The notes below the pieces were generated by a model. That model worked only from the letters and a program-made list of their open reading frames with translations, had not been told where the DNA came from and did no database searches. Below, in pieces: positions 27,952-37,606 of a stretch of 64,000 nucleotides of DNA. A program made the position numbers and the translations under genes. Every line of letters starts with the position of its first letter. Position 1 is the stretch's first letter. This DNA is from Gemmataceae bacterium. GTDB lineage: Bacteria; Planctomycetota; Planctomycetia; Gemmatales; Gemmataceae. The DNA is taken from contig JANWYO010000142.1 of the NCBI GenBank assembly GCA_025055215.1, forward strand, positions 1 through 64,000. The letters are read 5' to 3'.

Positions 27952-30900
27952 TCAGCCATTGACGAACGTCCCTCCGAGGAAGAGCGGATTGAAGGCGTAG
28001 AAGCTATCGAGCAGAGCGAGCGACAGTCCGTCAAAGATTTTGATATTCGGCCCCCCGGTCGGACCAGGCCCGGTCAGGAGGTCGCGTAGGTCGCTGCCGT
28101 TGGTATCGACCGAGCCGACGCGGACGCCGCCGCTGAACGTCGGGACGTAGGCATTGAAGCTGTGCAAGATGGTCGCGGGATTAGAGCCGTCGAAGACGCG
28201 GACGTTCGGCCCGGCCCCTGGTCCGGGACCGACGATGATGTCGGCGTGGGCGTCAAGGTTAACCCGGCCGCTGCCGACGAAAACACCGCCGATGAAGGTC
28301 GGGGCATAGGCGAAGAAGCTGGCCAGAATGGCGAGGTTGGTACCGTTGAAGACGCGGACATGCGGTCCGCCGCCGGGCCCAGCCCCCGTGATGATGTCGG
28401 CGAAACTATCGCCATTGATGTCGCCGACCGCCACCGAGACGCCACCGGTGAAATTGGGGGCGTAGGCATAGAAGCTGTAGATCGGCGCGGCGGTGCCGCC
28501 ACTGAAGACGCGGACGTGCGGCCCGCCGGTTTGGCCGGCGCCGGTGACGATGTCGGCCAAGCCGTCGTTGTTGATGTCGCCGGCGGCGACGAAGATGCCG
28601 CCGGTGAAGGTCGGGGCATAAGCGTAAAAGCTGGCCAGAATGGCCAGGTTGGTGCCGTTGAAGACACGGACATGCGGTCCGCCGCCGGTGCCAGCCCCGG
28701 TGATGATGTCGAGCACGCCGTCGCCATTGTAGTCACCGACGGCGACGCGCACGCCACCGGTGAACGTGGGGGCGTAGGCCAGGAAGCTGAATTTGAGCGT
28801 ACCGGTGAGAGCGTCGTAGACGTTGACCTCGGGCAGCGCGCCGGGGCCGGCCCCAATGGCGTAGATGGGAGTGCCGAGTGGGTTGCCGAACTCGGTGGCG
28901 CCGATGTCGGTCTGTCCGCCGAGGTTGCGGGGAAAACCGACTCCGCGCTGGTCGAAGGTGAGGACGAGGGGATTGGAGCCGTTGTTGATGGCGGGACTGC
29001 CGAAGTTCGGCAGGTGAGTCAAGGTCGGTCCGCCGTTGTTTTGGAGGGGGCCGAGGTTGGGGCTCAGGCCGACGAGGTTGCCGTTGACGCCGTTGGCGAT
29101 GGTGTGTCCGTTGGGACTTTCGATGAGGTTGAAGCTGGGGGGGCCGACCAAGAGGCCATTGTTGAACAGATCTTCGACATTGGTGTTGAGGCTGTTATTG
29201 TCGCCGATGATGGTGCTGGTGAGGGTCAGCAGCGCGTTGTTGGCCACGCCTCCGCCTTGGTCATGGCTTTCGTTGAGCGCGATGGTGGTGTTGAAGAGGC
29301 TGACATCGCCGAGGAAGTTATACACGCCACCGCCTTCGGAAATGCCGGCCAAGCCGGCGATTCCTGGCGGCACCCCAAGGCCGCCGAGGCCGCCGAGCCC
29401 GGGGGCTTGAGCGATATTCGTGGAGATCGTGCTGTTGACGATGGTGGTGGTGCCGGTGACGACGTGGATGCCGGCACCGACGATGCTGCCGCCGTTGCCA
29501 CCGGTCCCGCCAGCGCCCGGGTTGAGGACGGGCCCGCCATTGCCGCCGTTGCCGCCGACGCCGGCGTGGATGGCGGACAAGTTCTGGGCGATGGTGCTGT
29601 TGGTAATGACGGCGAGGGGATTGGAATAGCCGAGGTAGATGCCGATACCTTCGATGTCGCCGCCGTCGCCGCCGTGGCCGCCGTTGGCGGGGAAGGCAAA
29701 GCCGGCGGAGTTATTGAGAACACTGGATTGATCGAGGTTCAGCGAGCCGGCGCTGAGGTACAGACCGCCGCCCCTTATCGCGCCGCCGTCGCCGCCATTC
29801 CCGCCGTTGCCCGGTTGGTAAGCGGTGCCGAAGGCCAGTCCGCCCGTGTCGCCGGGGCCGCCATCGCCGCCGAAGCCGCCGTTGAGGGCGTTGGTACTCG
29901 ATTCGGACTTATCGAAGAGCACGAGGGCATTGCCGGCCCAGACGCCGCCGCCTTCGGCATCGCCGCCGGGGCCGCCATCGCCGCCGTTCCCACCGGTGGC
30001 CGCGGCCCCGCCGGGGCCACCGTCGCCGCCATGGCCGCCGTTGGCGCCGTTGAGGTTGATGACGCCGTTACGGACGTTGAGAGAGCCGGAGGGCAGGGCG
30101 ATACCGCCGCCTTGGGCGTGGCCGCCGGCGCCGCCGGCGCCACCGGTCCCTCCTTGCCCCGCGCCGAAGCCGCCCCCTCCGCCTCCCAAACCGCCCGCCC
30201 CGCCCATGCCGCCGTGGGCAAAATTGGCGAAGACGGTGGCGGAATTAAGGATCGAGAGATCGCCGAACTGCATCCAGATGCCGGCGCCTTGGGCATGGCC
30301 ACCATCGCCGCCGTCACCACCGGGCCCACCCGTGCCGCTGAAGAAGAGATTCGCCGCGCCACCCAGCCCGCCCGGGCCGCCGTGAGCGGCTATGACCCCA
30401 TTGGATTTGACACCGGAGCCGTGATCAACCACGGCGGTGGCGGCCTGGACCCAGAGACCACCCCCTTCGACATCGCCGCCGGCACCGCCGGCACCGCCGG
30501 CACCGCCGACCAGAGGACCGGATCCACCTGGACCACCGCCACTAAAGTTGATGGCGCTGGCGACGTTGTGGGAGACGTTGGACCCGTTATCGACCCGGAG
30601 GCTCCCGGAAACAAGCCAGAGGCCGCCGCCTTGAGAGCCGCCGCCGGGGCCACCATGGCCGCCGGCGCCGACGGTGCCGATGGCCGAGCCCACGTTACCC
30701 CCTGGACCGCCTTGGCCACCGCTATTGCCCTGGGCGAGATTCTGGTGGATGGTGGAGCCATTATCGAGCAAGGCGTTGACAAACAGGAGCCGGAGACCGC
30801 CCCCCTGGGCGGAACCACCGCTGCCACCGGCGCCGCCATCTCCGCCGCTGCTGGAGCCGAAGTTGCCGGCCCCGCCGGGGCCGCCGGTTCCGCCAATCGC

Positions 30901-32646
30901 CACATTGGCGTTGACGGTGGAGAATTCGTCGACCACCAGGTTACCCGACCAAAGCCAGATACCGCCGCCTTCAGCGGCGCCACCGTCACCGCCGGCTCCA
31001 CCGGGGCCTGCCAAACCGCCAATGGGCATGAGCGTCGCTGAGCCGCCGGCGCCACCATCTCCGCCATCTCCCCCGGTGGCGACATTGCGGTTCACACGAG
31101 AATTGATAACGATCGACACATCGCCAAGCTGGAGCCAAATGCCGCCCCCCCGAGCGGTGCCGCCGACACCGCCGCTACCCCCGGAACCGCCGGCCGAAGA
31201 CCCCGTGGCACCCAAACCGCCGTTGCCGCCATGGCCGCCGGTGGCTTCGTTGTTGTCGATGGCAGCGGTGTTCGAGGCCACCAAGTTGCCCGACAAGATG
31301 TGAAGGCCGCCGCCTGCGGCATCGCCGCCGGCTCCGCCGGGCCCACCCGCGCCGCCAGGACCGTTCGTCGGGACACTGCCGTCGCCGCCCTCTCCGCCTG
31401 AGCCGCCGACCGCGGAGTTTTCGTTAACCAGCGAGCCGATGAGGCTCACATCTCCGGCGAAAACAAACAAGCCGCCACCGCGAGCGTCCCCGCCCGCGCC
31501 GCCGACGCCCCCAGGCCTACCCACGGCGGGGCCGGAACCTCCGTCACCGCCATCTCCGGCGTCGCCGCCTGCCGCCAGATTGTCAATCACGGAGGACGGA
31601 TCGATGAAGACGTTGCCCTGGGTGACGAAGATGCCGCCTCCCCGTGCCTGGCCGCCATTTCCGCCGTCCCCGCCCGCGCCGCCGGCGGTGACGCCGCCGT
31701 CGCCGCCGTCGCCGCCGTTTCCGCCGTGGCCAGCGCGGGCCGAGTTGCTGTTAACGCTGGAGTCGTGGACGATGAGGTTGCCCTGAACGAGGTAGATACC
31801 ACCCCCCTCGGCCGAGCCGCCGTCGCCGCCGTCGCCGCCGTCGCCGCCAATCATCGTGGCCCCCGAGGCGCCGTTGCCACCGTTGCCACCGTCGCCGCCT
31901 TGCGCGAGGTTGTTGCGGAACACCGAATCCTCGATGGTGACGTTGCCTCCCGAGGAGTACAAGCCACCGCCGCGGGCGTGGCGGCCCGACGTTCCGTTCC
32001 CTCCGGGGTTGCCAACGCCCAAGCTCGCCCCGGTGCCATTGGGGCCGTTGGCCCCGTCAAAACCACGGGCTTCGTTGCTCAGGACTGCCGCACTCTTGAA
32101 GACCAAACCACCGCCCTGGTTGAGGATCCCACCGCCATGAGAATCGGTTTGGCCGATCGTGGCCCCGGCGGTGCCGTTGTCGATGGCGATGCCGTTGGAA
32201 ATGGTAATGTTGACGAAGCGGACGGTCACGTTGGGGCCAATAACGTGAATGATCCGGTCAAAATTCCCGGCCCCGAAATTGGCATCAATCGTGAACCCAA
32301 AGCCGTTGACGTTATAAATCTTGGTTGGCAGGGTGGAGAGGTTGAGGAAGTCAAGGTCCCCGGTCGCACTGAGGTTTTCCTGAGCCCCGCCCACATTCGG
32401 GGTGGTGAGAGTAATGTTGGCTGTCAGGTTGATGGTATTGACGATGTCGGTGTTAGTATTCGCTGCCTGGACGGCGGCGCGAAGCGCGGCCTCTGTGCCG
32501 GCGTTGAAGATCGCCGGGGTGGTTCGCTCCTCCAGGAGTTCGAACTTCGGGGAGAATCGACCCCGTCGGTAAGAGCGGCACTTCCTTGTTGCCGAGAACA
32601 AAACATGAATTTGTTTCAACCACCAGGAGCGAAGCGGTTTACGCAT
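27952..32646 (-). CDS. Giant glycine-rich repeat surface protein with C-terminal FG-GAP repeats
   Basis: A 1564-residue, probably exported protein. The N-terminus is basic (MRKPLRSWW) and reaches LLEERTTPA near residue 40, a signature I know from many large Gemmata-type secreted proteins. A beta-helix-like start (residues 45-150) is followed by 18 units of roughly 50-70 residues. Each unit is a GGGI/L strand segment with NxxxxS turns, then a run of GGxGGxGG resembling mycobacterial PGRS. Near residue 1200 is a DQRGVGFPR...DIGATEFG segment typical of planctomycete anchor-region proteins. The last 300 residues are six FG-GAP/VCBS-type repeats (GDYNGDGVLDIITGAG). An adhesive or cell-wall role is inferred. 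GGGAG precedes ATG 32646. Confidence 0.85.
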   Translation of the reverse strand: MRKPLRSWWLKQIHVLFSATRKCRSYRRGRFSPKFELLEERTTPAIFNAGTEAALRAAVQAANTNTDIVNTINLTANITLTTPNVGGAQENLSATGDLDFLNLSTLPTKIYNVNGFGFTIDANFGAGNFDRIIHVIGPNVTVRFVNITISNGIAIDNGTAGATIGQTDSHGGGILNQGGGLVFKSAAVLSNEARGFDGANGPNGTGASLGVGNPGGNGTSGRHARGGGLYSSGGNVTIEDSVFRNNLAQGGDGGNGGNGASGATMIGGDGGDGGDGGSAEGGGIYLVQGNLIVHDSSVNSNSARAGHGGNGGDGGDGGVTAGGAGGDGGNGGQARGGGIFVTQGNVFIDPSSVIDNLAAGGDAGDGGDGGSGPAVGRPGGVGGAGGDARGGGLFVFAGDVSLIGSLVNENSAVGGSGGEGGDGSVPTNGPGGAGGPGGAGGDAAGGGLHILSGNLVASNTAAIDNNEATGGHGGNGGLGATGSSAGGSGGSGGVGGTARGGGIWLQLGDVSIVINSRVNRNVATGGDGGDGGAGGSATLMPIGGLAGPGGAGGDGGAAEGGGIWLWSGNLVVDEFSTVNANVAIGGTGGPGGAGNFGSSSGGDGGAGGSGGSAQGGGLRLLFVNALLDNGSTIHQNLAQGNSGGQGGPGGNVGSAIGTVGAGGHGGPGGGSQGGGLWLVSGSLRVDNGSNVSHNVASAINFSGGGPGGSGPLVGGAGGAGGAGGDVEGGGLWVQAATAVVDHGSGVKSNGVIAAHGGPGGLGGAANLFFSGTGGPGGDGGDGGHAQGAGIWMQFGDLSILNSATVFANFAHGGMGGAGGLGGGGGGFGAGQGGTGGAGGAGGHAQGGGIALPSGSLNVRNGVINLNGANGGHGGDGGPGGAAATGGNGGDGGPGGDAEGGGVWAGNALVLFDKSESSTNALNGGFGGDGGPGDTGGLAFGTAYQPGNGGNGGDGGAIRGGGLYLSAGSLNLDQSSVLNNSAGFAFPANGGHGGDGGDIEGIGIYLGYSNPLAVITNSTIAQNLSAIHAGVGGNGGNGGPVLNPGAGGTGGNGGSIVGAGIHVVTGTTTIVNSTISTNIAQAPGLGGLGGLGVPPGIAGLAGISEGGGVYNFLGDVSLFNTTIALNESHDQGGGVANNALLTLTSTIIGDNNSLNTNVEDLFNNGLLVGPPSFNLIESPNGHTIANGVNGNLVGLSPNLGPLQNNGGPTLTHLPNFGSPAINNGSNPLVLTFDQRGVGFPRNLGGQTDIGATEFGNPLGTPIYAIGAGPGALPEVNVYDALTGTLKFSFLAYAPTFTGGVRVAVGDYNGDGVLDIITGAGTGGGPHVRVFNGTNLAILASFYAYAPTFTGGIFVAAGDINNDGLADIVTGAGQTGGPHVRVFSGGTAAPIYSFYAYAPNFTGGVSVAVGDINGDSFADIITGAGPGGGPHVRVFNGTNLAILASFFAYAPTFIGGVFVGSGRVNLDAHADIIVGPGPGAGPNVRVFDGSNPATILHSFNAYVPTFSGGVRVGSVDTNGSDLRDLLTGPGPTGGPNIKIFDGLSLALLDSFYAFNPLFLGGTFVNG

Positions 32647-32747
32647 GGGAAGGCTCCCGCTGACGCATGTGTTCAACAGCCGTTGACCTCACCTATCGGG
32701 GCAATGCGACCGTGGCTTACCGATTTCCCAGATTTGGCATGTTAGCT

Positions 32748-32776
32748 AAGTTAACCCGAAGCTTTTGGCGGTGCAA
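32748..32776 (-). promoter_or_regulatory. Candidate promoter of the giant Gly-rich gene
   Basis: On the minus strand TTGCAC (32776-32771) and TAACTT (32753-32748) are 17 bases apart, in a locally A/T-rich stretch about 100 bases before the start codon. Confidence 0.4.
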
Positions 32777-32910
32777 ATGAATTCTTTTGAAAACGTGAGC
32801 GGCGTTAGCGGCGCTGACGTCGCAAGGGGCGAGTGGGGTGGCGTTAACCGCTGTGGAGGCTAGCTTAGGTGGTATCACGCGATGCATGCGGGCGCGGGGC
32901 GAGTGCGGCG

Positions 32911-32929
32911 GAGCGCGAAACGACGAGTC
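32911..32929 (+). repeat. Dispersed intergenic repeat, fragment D
   Basis: GAGCGCGAAACGACGA is identical over 16 bases to the box in copy B near 63505, and a GGATGCAAGA just downstream recalls copy C. Only part of the element is recognisable here. Confidence 0.4.
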
Positions 32930-32981
32930 AAATGCGCGGCGCGCGGCCATTCGGGAACGCGGATGCAAGAGGGACGGCTGT

Positions 32982-33914
32982 GTGACGACGCCGATTCCGT
33001 TTGACCTTCAGGGCCACCGCGGGGCGCGTGGTCTGAAGCCGGAGAACACCTTGCCCTCCGTCGAGGTCGCCTGCGACCTGGGGGTCAGCAGCATCGAGCT
33101 GGACCTGCAAGTGACCCTGGACGGAGTCGTGGTGGTATACCACGACCAGCACCTCAATCCGCGCCAGTGTCGGGCGGTGCCCGGCCGGCCATTGGCCGAG
33201 CCGGGCAACCGACCGGCCATTGAGACCTTGTCGTTGCAGCAGCTGCGGGACTATGCGGCCGACCTCAATCCCGACCCTGAGCGTTTCCCTCAGCAGGACG
33301 CAATGGTGACGCCCCTGGCGCAGCTATTCGCGGCGCACCGAGACGTTCACCCTTACACGCCGCCGACGCTAACCGAAGTCTTGGCGTTTGTCGCGGCCTA
33401 CAGCGGCCCCCTGGGAGAGCGCGCGGGCAAGAGTGCAGCGCAGCGGAAGCGCGCGGGGGTGATCCGGCTTGACCTGGAGTTGAAACACCGTCCGTTCACC
33501 AGTTGCGCCGACGTCGACGAGACGGGGCACTTCGAGCGAGAGGTGGTCGCCGCCGTTCGGGCCGCAGGGATGCTCGGCCGAACATCGGTGCGCAGCTTCG
33601 ATCATCGCTTGGTGCGACGGCTCCGGCGGCTGGAACCGCAATTACGAGGCGCGGTGCTCATTGCCGAGACGGTGCCGGTCGATCCGGTGGCGGTCGTCCG
33701 GGCAGCGGAGGCCGAAACCTACTGTCCCAGCTACGATGCCGTTGATGGGCCGCTGGTCCGGGAGCTTCACGGCGCGGGCATCCGGGTCGTACCCTGGACG
33801 GTGAACAACAGGGAAGACCTGGAACGACTCCTCGACTGGGGCGTGGACGGGATCACGACCGATTTTCCGGACCGATTGGCGGTGGTGCTTGGAAGGCGAG
33901 GGATAGCGTGGTGA
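32982..33914 (+). CDS. Glycerophosphodiester phosphodiesterase family protein
   Basis: Hydrolyses glycerophosphodiesters to glycerol-3-phosphate and an alcohol. It has 310 residues. GHRGARGLKPENT near residue 10 holds the catalytic His and metal-binding Glu; IELDLQVTLDG and YHDQHL supply the second metal ligand and His. No signal peptide, so cytoplasmic. A GTG start at 32982 is chosen because GAGGG precedes it and the family begins at PFDLQGHRG. Its stop overlaps the start of the glycosyltransferase gene by a few bases, so the two are translationally coupled. Confidence 0.88.
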   Translation: MTTPIPFDLQGHRGARGLKPENTLPSVEVACDLGVSSIELDLQVTLDGVVVVYHDQHLNPRQCRAVPGRPLAEPGNRPAIETLSLQQLRDYAADLNPDPERFPQQDAMVTPLAQLFAAHRDVHPYTPPTLTEVLAFVAAYSGPLGERAGKSAAQRKRAGVIRLDLELKHRPFTSCADVDETGHFEREVVAAVRAAGMLGRTSVRSFDHRLVRRLRRLEPQLRGAVLIAETVPVDPVAVVRAAEAETYCPSYDAVDGPLVRELHGAGIRVVPWTVNNREDLERLLDWGVDGITTDFPDRLAVVLGRRGIAW

Positions 33915-35464
33915 GAGACGGGCCGCTGCTGTCGCTGGTCATTCCGGCCCGGAATGACAGCTACATGGGCGATTTTAAGTGGCGGTTTGCGACCTGCCTC
34001 AATTACCTGGCTCGGAACCTTGATCGGATTGGTCGGCTAGGTGATGTCGAAGTCGTCGTCTGTGACTGGAACAGCGACGTGCCGCTCCATCGGGAGCTGG
34101 AGCTGTCGCCGGCGGCGGCGGAGTTAGTCCGCTTTCTGGTGGTGCCGCCGGAGGTGGCTCGACCCATCCAGCGCGACAGTCCGTTTCCCATCGTGCTGGC
34201 CCAGAACGCAGCGATTCGCCGCAGCCGTGGGACATTCATCGGACAGACCGATTCAGACGTTCTGTACACGCCGGCCACGCTGTTGGCGCTGCTCAATTTG
34301 CTGGAAGGCCGGGTGCCCGGGGTGCCGATCGACCGGGCGTACTGGGCCGCACCGCGGCGGCAGTTGCCGTACCGGCAGGTGCAGCGTCGGCCGTCGTTGC
34401 GAGAGCTGGACGCTTACTTGCTGAGCAGCGGCAGCCTGCTGCCACAAGACCAGGTCGGGGCCGGCTACGCGGCCCCGACCGCCCTGGTGCTGCTCCACCG
34501 CGATATCTGGCATGCCTGCCGCGGTTACGACCAGCGCTTCCTCTATTGGGGCTGGATGGACATCGACCTCGCCCTCCGCGTGACGCAGCGGTATCCCCTG
34601 TTGTACCTGTCAAACTTCGGCGTCAATCTCATCCACCTCGAGCACTACGCTCAGCGGAATTATCAAGACCCGGAGCATCAGCCACGGCGGGCCAACTTCC
34701 CGGACGATGACCCGGCGTTTGAGGCGAACGACGCTGACTGGGGCTTGGCCAGTCATCAACTGGAGTTGGCTCGGGCAGAACGGGTGGTGGACGTTCCGGA
34801 GACGCCGCCCGCTGCGGCGGGCGGCGTGGTGGAGTGGGACCTCACGCCTTGGCAGGTGCAAGAGCAGCTCTACGCCTCGACGGTTCAAGGCCTTTTGCAG
34901 CAATGGCGGCAGGTCTGCCGAATCGATCCCGCGGACGGCAACGCCCTGACCGCCCTGGCGTGGTATGCCCTGACGCACACCCCGCGGCTGTACGTCGAGG
35001 CGGGGATGATCGGTGCGACCGCCGCGGCACTAGTGGCCGCAGCCAGCCCCGGGGTCGAAGTGATCGGCCTGGTCTGCTGGCACCGCGAGGTCCGCGATGA
35101 GACCTCCCTGGCATATGGCGCACACTACGTCTTGGCGGGTCTGGGCCGGCACCGCGCCGCCACCCGATTCCTCACGGGCGACCCGGCCACGGCCGTCGAA
35201 CGCTTGGCGGCGTCGCACCCGGGTCCCCTGACGGTGGACTTGGCCCTGGTGCGCGTCCGAGACGCGGCCACCTCGGCCGAGCAGGCCCGGCAGCTCGGTT
35301 TGTACCTGGCCCCGGGCGGCGCCTTGGTGTTGCTCGCCTCGGATGCCACTAGCTTGGCGCCGGCGGCTGAGGCGCTGCGGCAGCGACATCCGCAGTTCAC
35401 TTTTCTTCCGTTCAACGACGACATCACGATGCTGGTGCTGGCGGCCCGGCTGCGTAGCGGCTGA
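33908..35464 (+). CDS. Glycosyltransferase family 2 protein with methyltransferase-like C-terminus
   Basis: A 518-residue protein. Residues 8-260 are a GT-A fold: LSLVIPARND at the start, metal-binding DSD at 115-117 in GQTDSDVLY, and WGWMDIDLALR in the acceptor region, as in GT2/GT27-like enzymes. Residues 330-515 look like a degenerate Rossmann methyltransferase domain (YVEAGMIGATAAALVAAA, then LTVDLALVRV and YLAPGGALVLL); whether it binds SAM is unclear. It may start at either of two adjacent GTG codons, 33908 or 33911; the latter gives a GTGA overlap with the previous stop. It probably decorates a surface glycan, but donor and acceptor are unknown. Confidence 0.8.
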   Translation: MVRDGPLLSLVIPARNDSYMGDFKWRFATCLNYLARNLDRIGRLGDVEVVVCDWNSDVPLHRELELSPAAAELVRFLVVPPEVARPIQRDSPFPIVLAQNAAIRRSRGTFIGQTDSDVLYTPATLLALLNLLEGRVPGVPIDRAYWAAPRRQLPYRQVQRRPSLRELDAYLLSSGSLLPQDQVGAGYAAPTALVLLHRDIWHACRGYDQRFLYWGWMDIDLALRVTQRYPLLYLSNFGVNLIHLEHYAQRNYQDPEHQPRRANFPDDDPAFEANDADWGLASHQLELARAERVVDVPETPPAAAGGVVEWDLTPWQVQEQLYASTVQGLLQQWRQVCRIDPADGNALTALAWYALTHTPRLYVEAGMIGATAAALVAAASPGVEVIGLVCWHREVRDETSLAYGAHYVLAGLGRHRAATRFLTGDPATAVERLAASHPGPLTVDLALVRVRDAATSAEQARQLGLYLAPGGALVLLASDATSLAPAAEALRQRHPQFTFLPFNDDITMLVLAARLRSG

Positions 35465-35707
35465 GTCGCCCGGCGCGGCCTGCGGGTCGGCGGGAAACGC
35501 CGCCCCGCACAAACCCTACGCCACCGCAACGGGAAAACACCGGGGCCGAACCCTCGGCGCCCGCTCGTCGCCCAACCGGCGAACCCCTTCGCCGAGCCGT
35601 TCGCCCACCGCGGCGTGCCGGCCCCGGGGCCATCGAGGAGGCGGCTCAAGTCGGCCGCTTTGCGCAGTTTGTTGACCGAACCCCACGCTCAAGGTATGCT
35701 CCTGACC

Positions 35708-37000
35708 ATGAGAGTTGCCGGCATAGCTTTCGTGTGTGGGGTCGCCTTGAACGCTCATGCTCTTGCCCAGGCGCCCGGTGTGAATTACGACGAAGCCAAA
35801 GTCCGGCCGTACACACTCCCCGACCCTCTCGTCTGCCTCGATGGCACGCGCGTGACCGACGCGGAGACTTGGCAGAAAAAGCGCCGGCCGGAACTGCTGG
35901 AGCTTTTCCGTCACCACGTCTACGGCCGCAGTCCGGGGAGGCCGGCGGACTTGAAATTCGAAATCACCTCCGAAGACAAGACCGCCTTGGCAGGGCAGGC
36001 GACACGGAAGCTGGTCACGGTCTACTTGCTGGGCAAGAAGGACGGGCCGAGCATGGACCTTCTCTTGTACCTGCCCAACCAGGCGCCGCGGCCAGTTCCG
36101 GTGTTTCTGGGGCTGAATTTTGGCGGCAACCAGGCGATTCACACCGACCCAGGGATTCCGATCTCGACGCGGTGGATGCGACCGACCAAGGACAAGACCG
36201 TAGAGGACAATCGCGCCACGGAAGCATCGCGCGGCAAGGAGGCTAGGCGTTGGCAGGTGGAGAAGGTACTTGGCCGAGGCTATGGCTTGGCGACGGTCTA
36301 CTACGGTGACTTGGAGCCGGACCATCCTGAAGGCTGGAAAAGCGGTATCCGAGCCGCCCTGTCGCCGCAGGGGGCCGGGACGGAGTTTCCGCCCGATGCC
36401 TGGGGTGCGATTGGCGCTTGGGCCTGGGGGCTGAGCCGGGCACTCGACTACCTGGAAACCGATCGCGACGTCGATGCCCGGCGAGTGGCCGTGATCGGCC
36501 ACTCGCGCCTGGGCAAGACGGCGCTCTGGGCCGGCGCCCAGGACGAACGCTTCGCCCTGGTCATCTCCAACAACTCCGGCGAGGGCGGGGCGGCGTTGGC
36601 GCGGCGCTGGTTCGGGGAAACGACGGCGATCATCAACAAGGCCTTCCCCCACTGGTTCTGTGGCAACTTCAAGCAGTACGGCGGTCGTGAAGACCAACTC
36701 CCGGTCGATCAGCACGAACTGATCGCCCTGATGGCCCCTCGGCCGGTGTACGTCGCCAGCGCCGAGGAGGATCGCTGGGCCGATCCGCGCGGCGAATTCT
36801 TGGCGGCCAAGCACGCCGGGCCAGTCTATCGCCTCTTCGGCAAGGAGGGAGTTGGTGTCGAGGAGATGCCGCCTATCGATCGGCCGGTCGGTCAATTCGT
36901 CGGCTACCACATCCGCAGCGGCGGCCACGATGTCACCGCCTACGATTGGGAGCAATACCTCAACTTCGCAGACCGGCATCTCCGCGGTGGTAAACGCTGA
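35708..37000 (+). CDS. Secreted CE15-type esterase (glucuronoyl methylesterase-like)
   Basis: A 430-residue alpha/beta hydrolase with a Sec signal ([21 protein letters not shown]). The nucleophile Ser lies in GHSRLGK, matching the G-x-S-R-x-G-K pattern of carbohydrate esterase family 15. [10 protein letters not shown] and [10 protein letters not shown] (catalytic His) are further CE15-like features. CE15 enzymes cleave esters between lignin and glucuronic acid on xylan, and bacterial members may act on other uronate esters. The start at 35708 fits the signal peptide; an in-frame ATG at 35696 is an alternative. No other carbohydrate-active gene is adjacent. Confidence 0.85.
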   Translation: MRVAGIAFVCGVALNAHALAQAPGVNYDEAKVRPYTLPDPLVCLDGTRVTDAETWQKKRRPELLELFRHHVYGRSPGRPADLKFEITSEDKTALAGQATRKLVTVYLLGKKDGPSMDLLLYLPNQAPRPVPVFLGLNFGGNQAIHTDPGIPISTRWMRPTKDKTVEDNRATEASRGKEARRWQVEKVLGRGYGLATVYYGDLEPDHPEGWKSGIRAALSPQGAGTEFPPDAWGAIGAWAWGLSRALDYLETDRDVDARRVAVIGHSRLGKTALWAGAQDERFALVISNNSGEGGAALARRWFGETTAIINKAFPHWFCGNFKQYGGREDQLPVDQHELIALMAPRPVYVASAEEDRWADPRGEFLAAKHAGPVYRLFGKEGVGVEEMPPIDRPVGQFVGYHIRSGGHDVTAYDWEQYLNFADRHLRGGKR

Positions 37001-37175
37001 AAGTCCCCGCGGAAGCCACGCTCTGGACACGTCAACAATCAACGACCTCTCGGCCCGGTTTTTCAGAAGGCCGTGACGCGGGGTTGGTTGAGGCGGAGCC
37101 GCGCTGGCGGCGGCGCCGTCGCTTGGCCGCTCCAGCGGTCTCAGCCTGGACTAACTTGAGGATGGTGAGGAAAGC

Positions 37176-37550
37176 TTAGCGTTGCGCCTCCTCCAGTTCG
37201 CGCAACCGCTTCGACAGCTCTGCAAAGACTTGAGCTTGCCACCGGGGACTTTCGGGTACTGGAGTCAGATCAGAAATGCTGGGGAGGTGAGCGACGCTCT
37301 GATCGGCGGTGACGAATCGCGGGGGCTTATGGGGAGGGACACGACTGGCCGCGACTCGCATCGCCTTCTCGACCCACCCGCGACACCACCTACACGCCGT
37401 TTGCCGCAGATGCGCCTCGACATCGCGTTTCACCCGGCTGTCGGCCTCGTCCAGACCGTACCGAATCAGGTCATCGACCGCCGGACAGTCGGTATATTTG
37501 TCCGCCAGCTGTTCCGCCTCGGCCGGTAAAGCAGGTTGCGCGTGGCTCAT
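37176..37550 (-). CDS. Small Cys/His protein, candidate anti-sigma factor
   Basis: A 124-residue soluble protein without membrane segments. HLRQTACRWC (His, then Cys-x2-Cys) resembles the zinc-binding motif of ZAS anti-sigma factors, with a longer His-Cys spacing than the usual three. It lies 56 bases downstream of an ECF sigma gene on the same strand, the standard position of a cognate anti-sigma. GGGGACC precedes ATG 37550. The assignment rests mostly on context; a DNA-binding or structural role is not excluded. Confidence 0.6.
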   Translation of the reverse strand: MSHAQPALPAEAEQLADKYTDCPAVDDLIRYGLDEADSRVKRDVEAHLRQTACRWCRGWVEKAMRVAASRVPPHKPPRFVTADQSVAHLPSISDLTPVPESPRWQAQVFAELSKRLRELEEAQR

Positions 37551-37606
37551 GACTTGGTCCCCGTCGTTGATAAAGGCGGTGAGTCCGATGTCACCGTTCC
37601 TAAGCC

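Larger units (their letters stand above)
32647..32981. other. Divergent intergenic region with promoter and repeat fragment
   Basis: 335 bases between the giant protein (leftward) and the glycerophosphodiesterase (rightward). It holds the candidate promoter at 32748-32776 and a fragment of the dispersed repeat at 32911-32926. No gene seen; the frame upstream of 32982 is open but lacks family similarity. Confidence 0.5.

Noticed and set aside
28162-31041. 959-residue plus-strand open frame rich in Ala and Gly
   Set aside because: It is antisense to the GGxGGxGG-coding repeats of the giant protein. GCC/GCN runs make long frames on the other strand; no ribosome site or family motif is present.
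28000-32600. CRISPR-like regular repeats
   Set aside because: The periodic GCC-rich DNA is coding for Gly-rich protein repeats; there are no short identical repeats with unique spacers.
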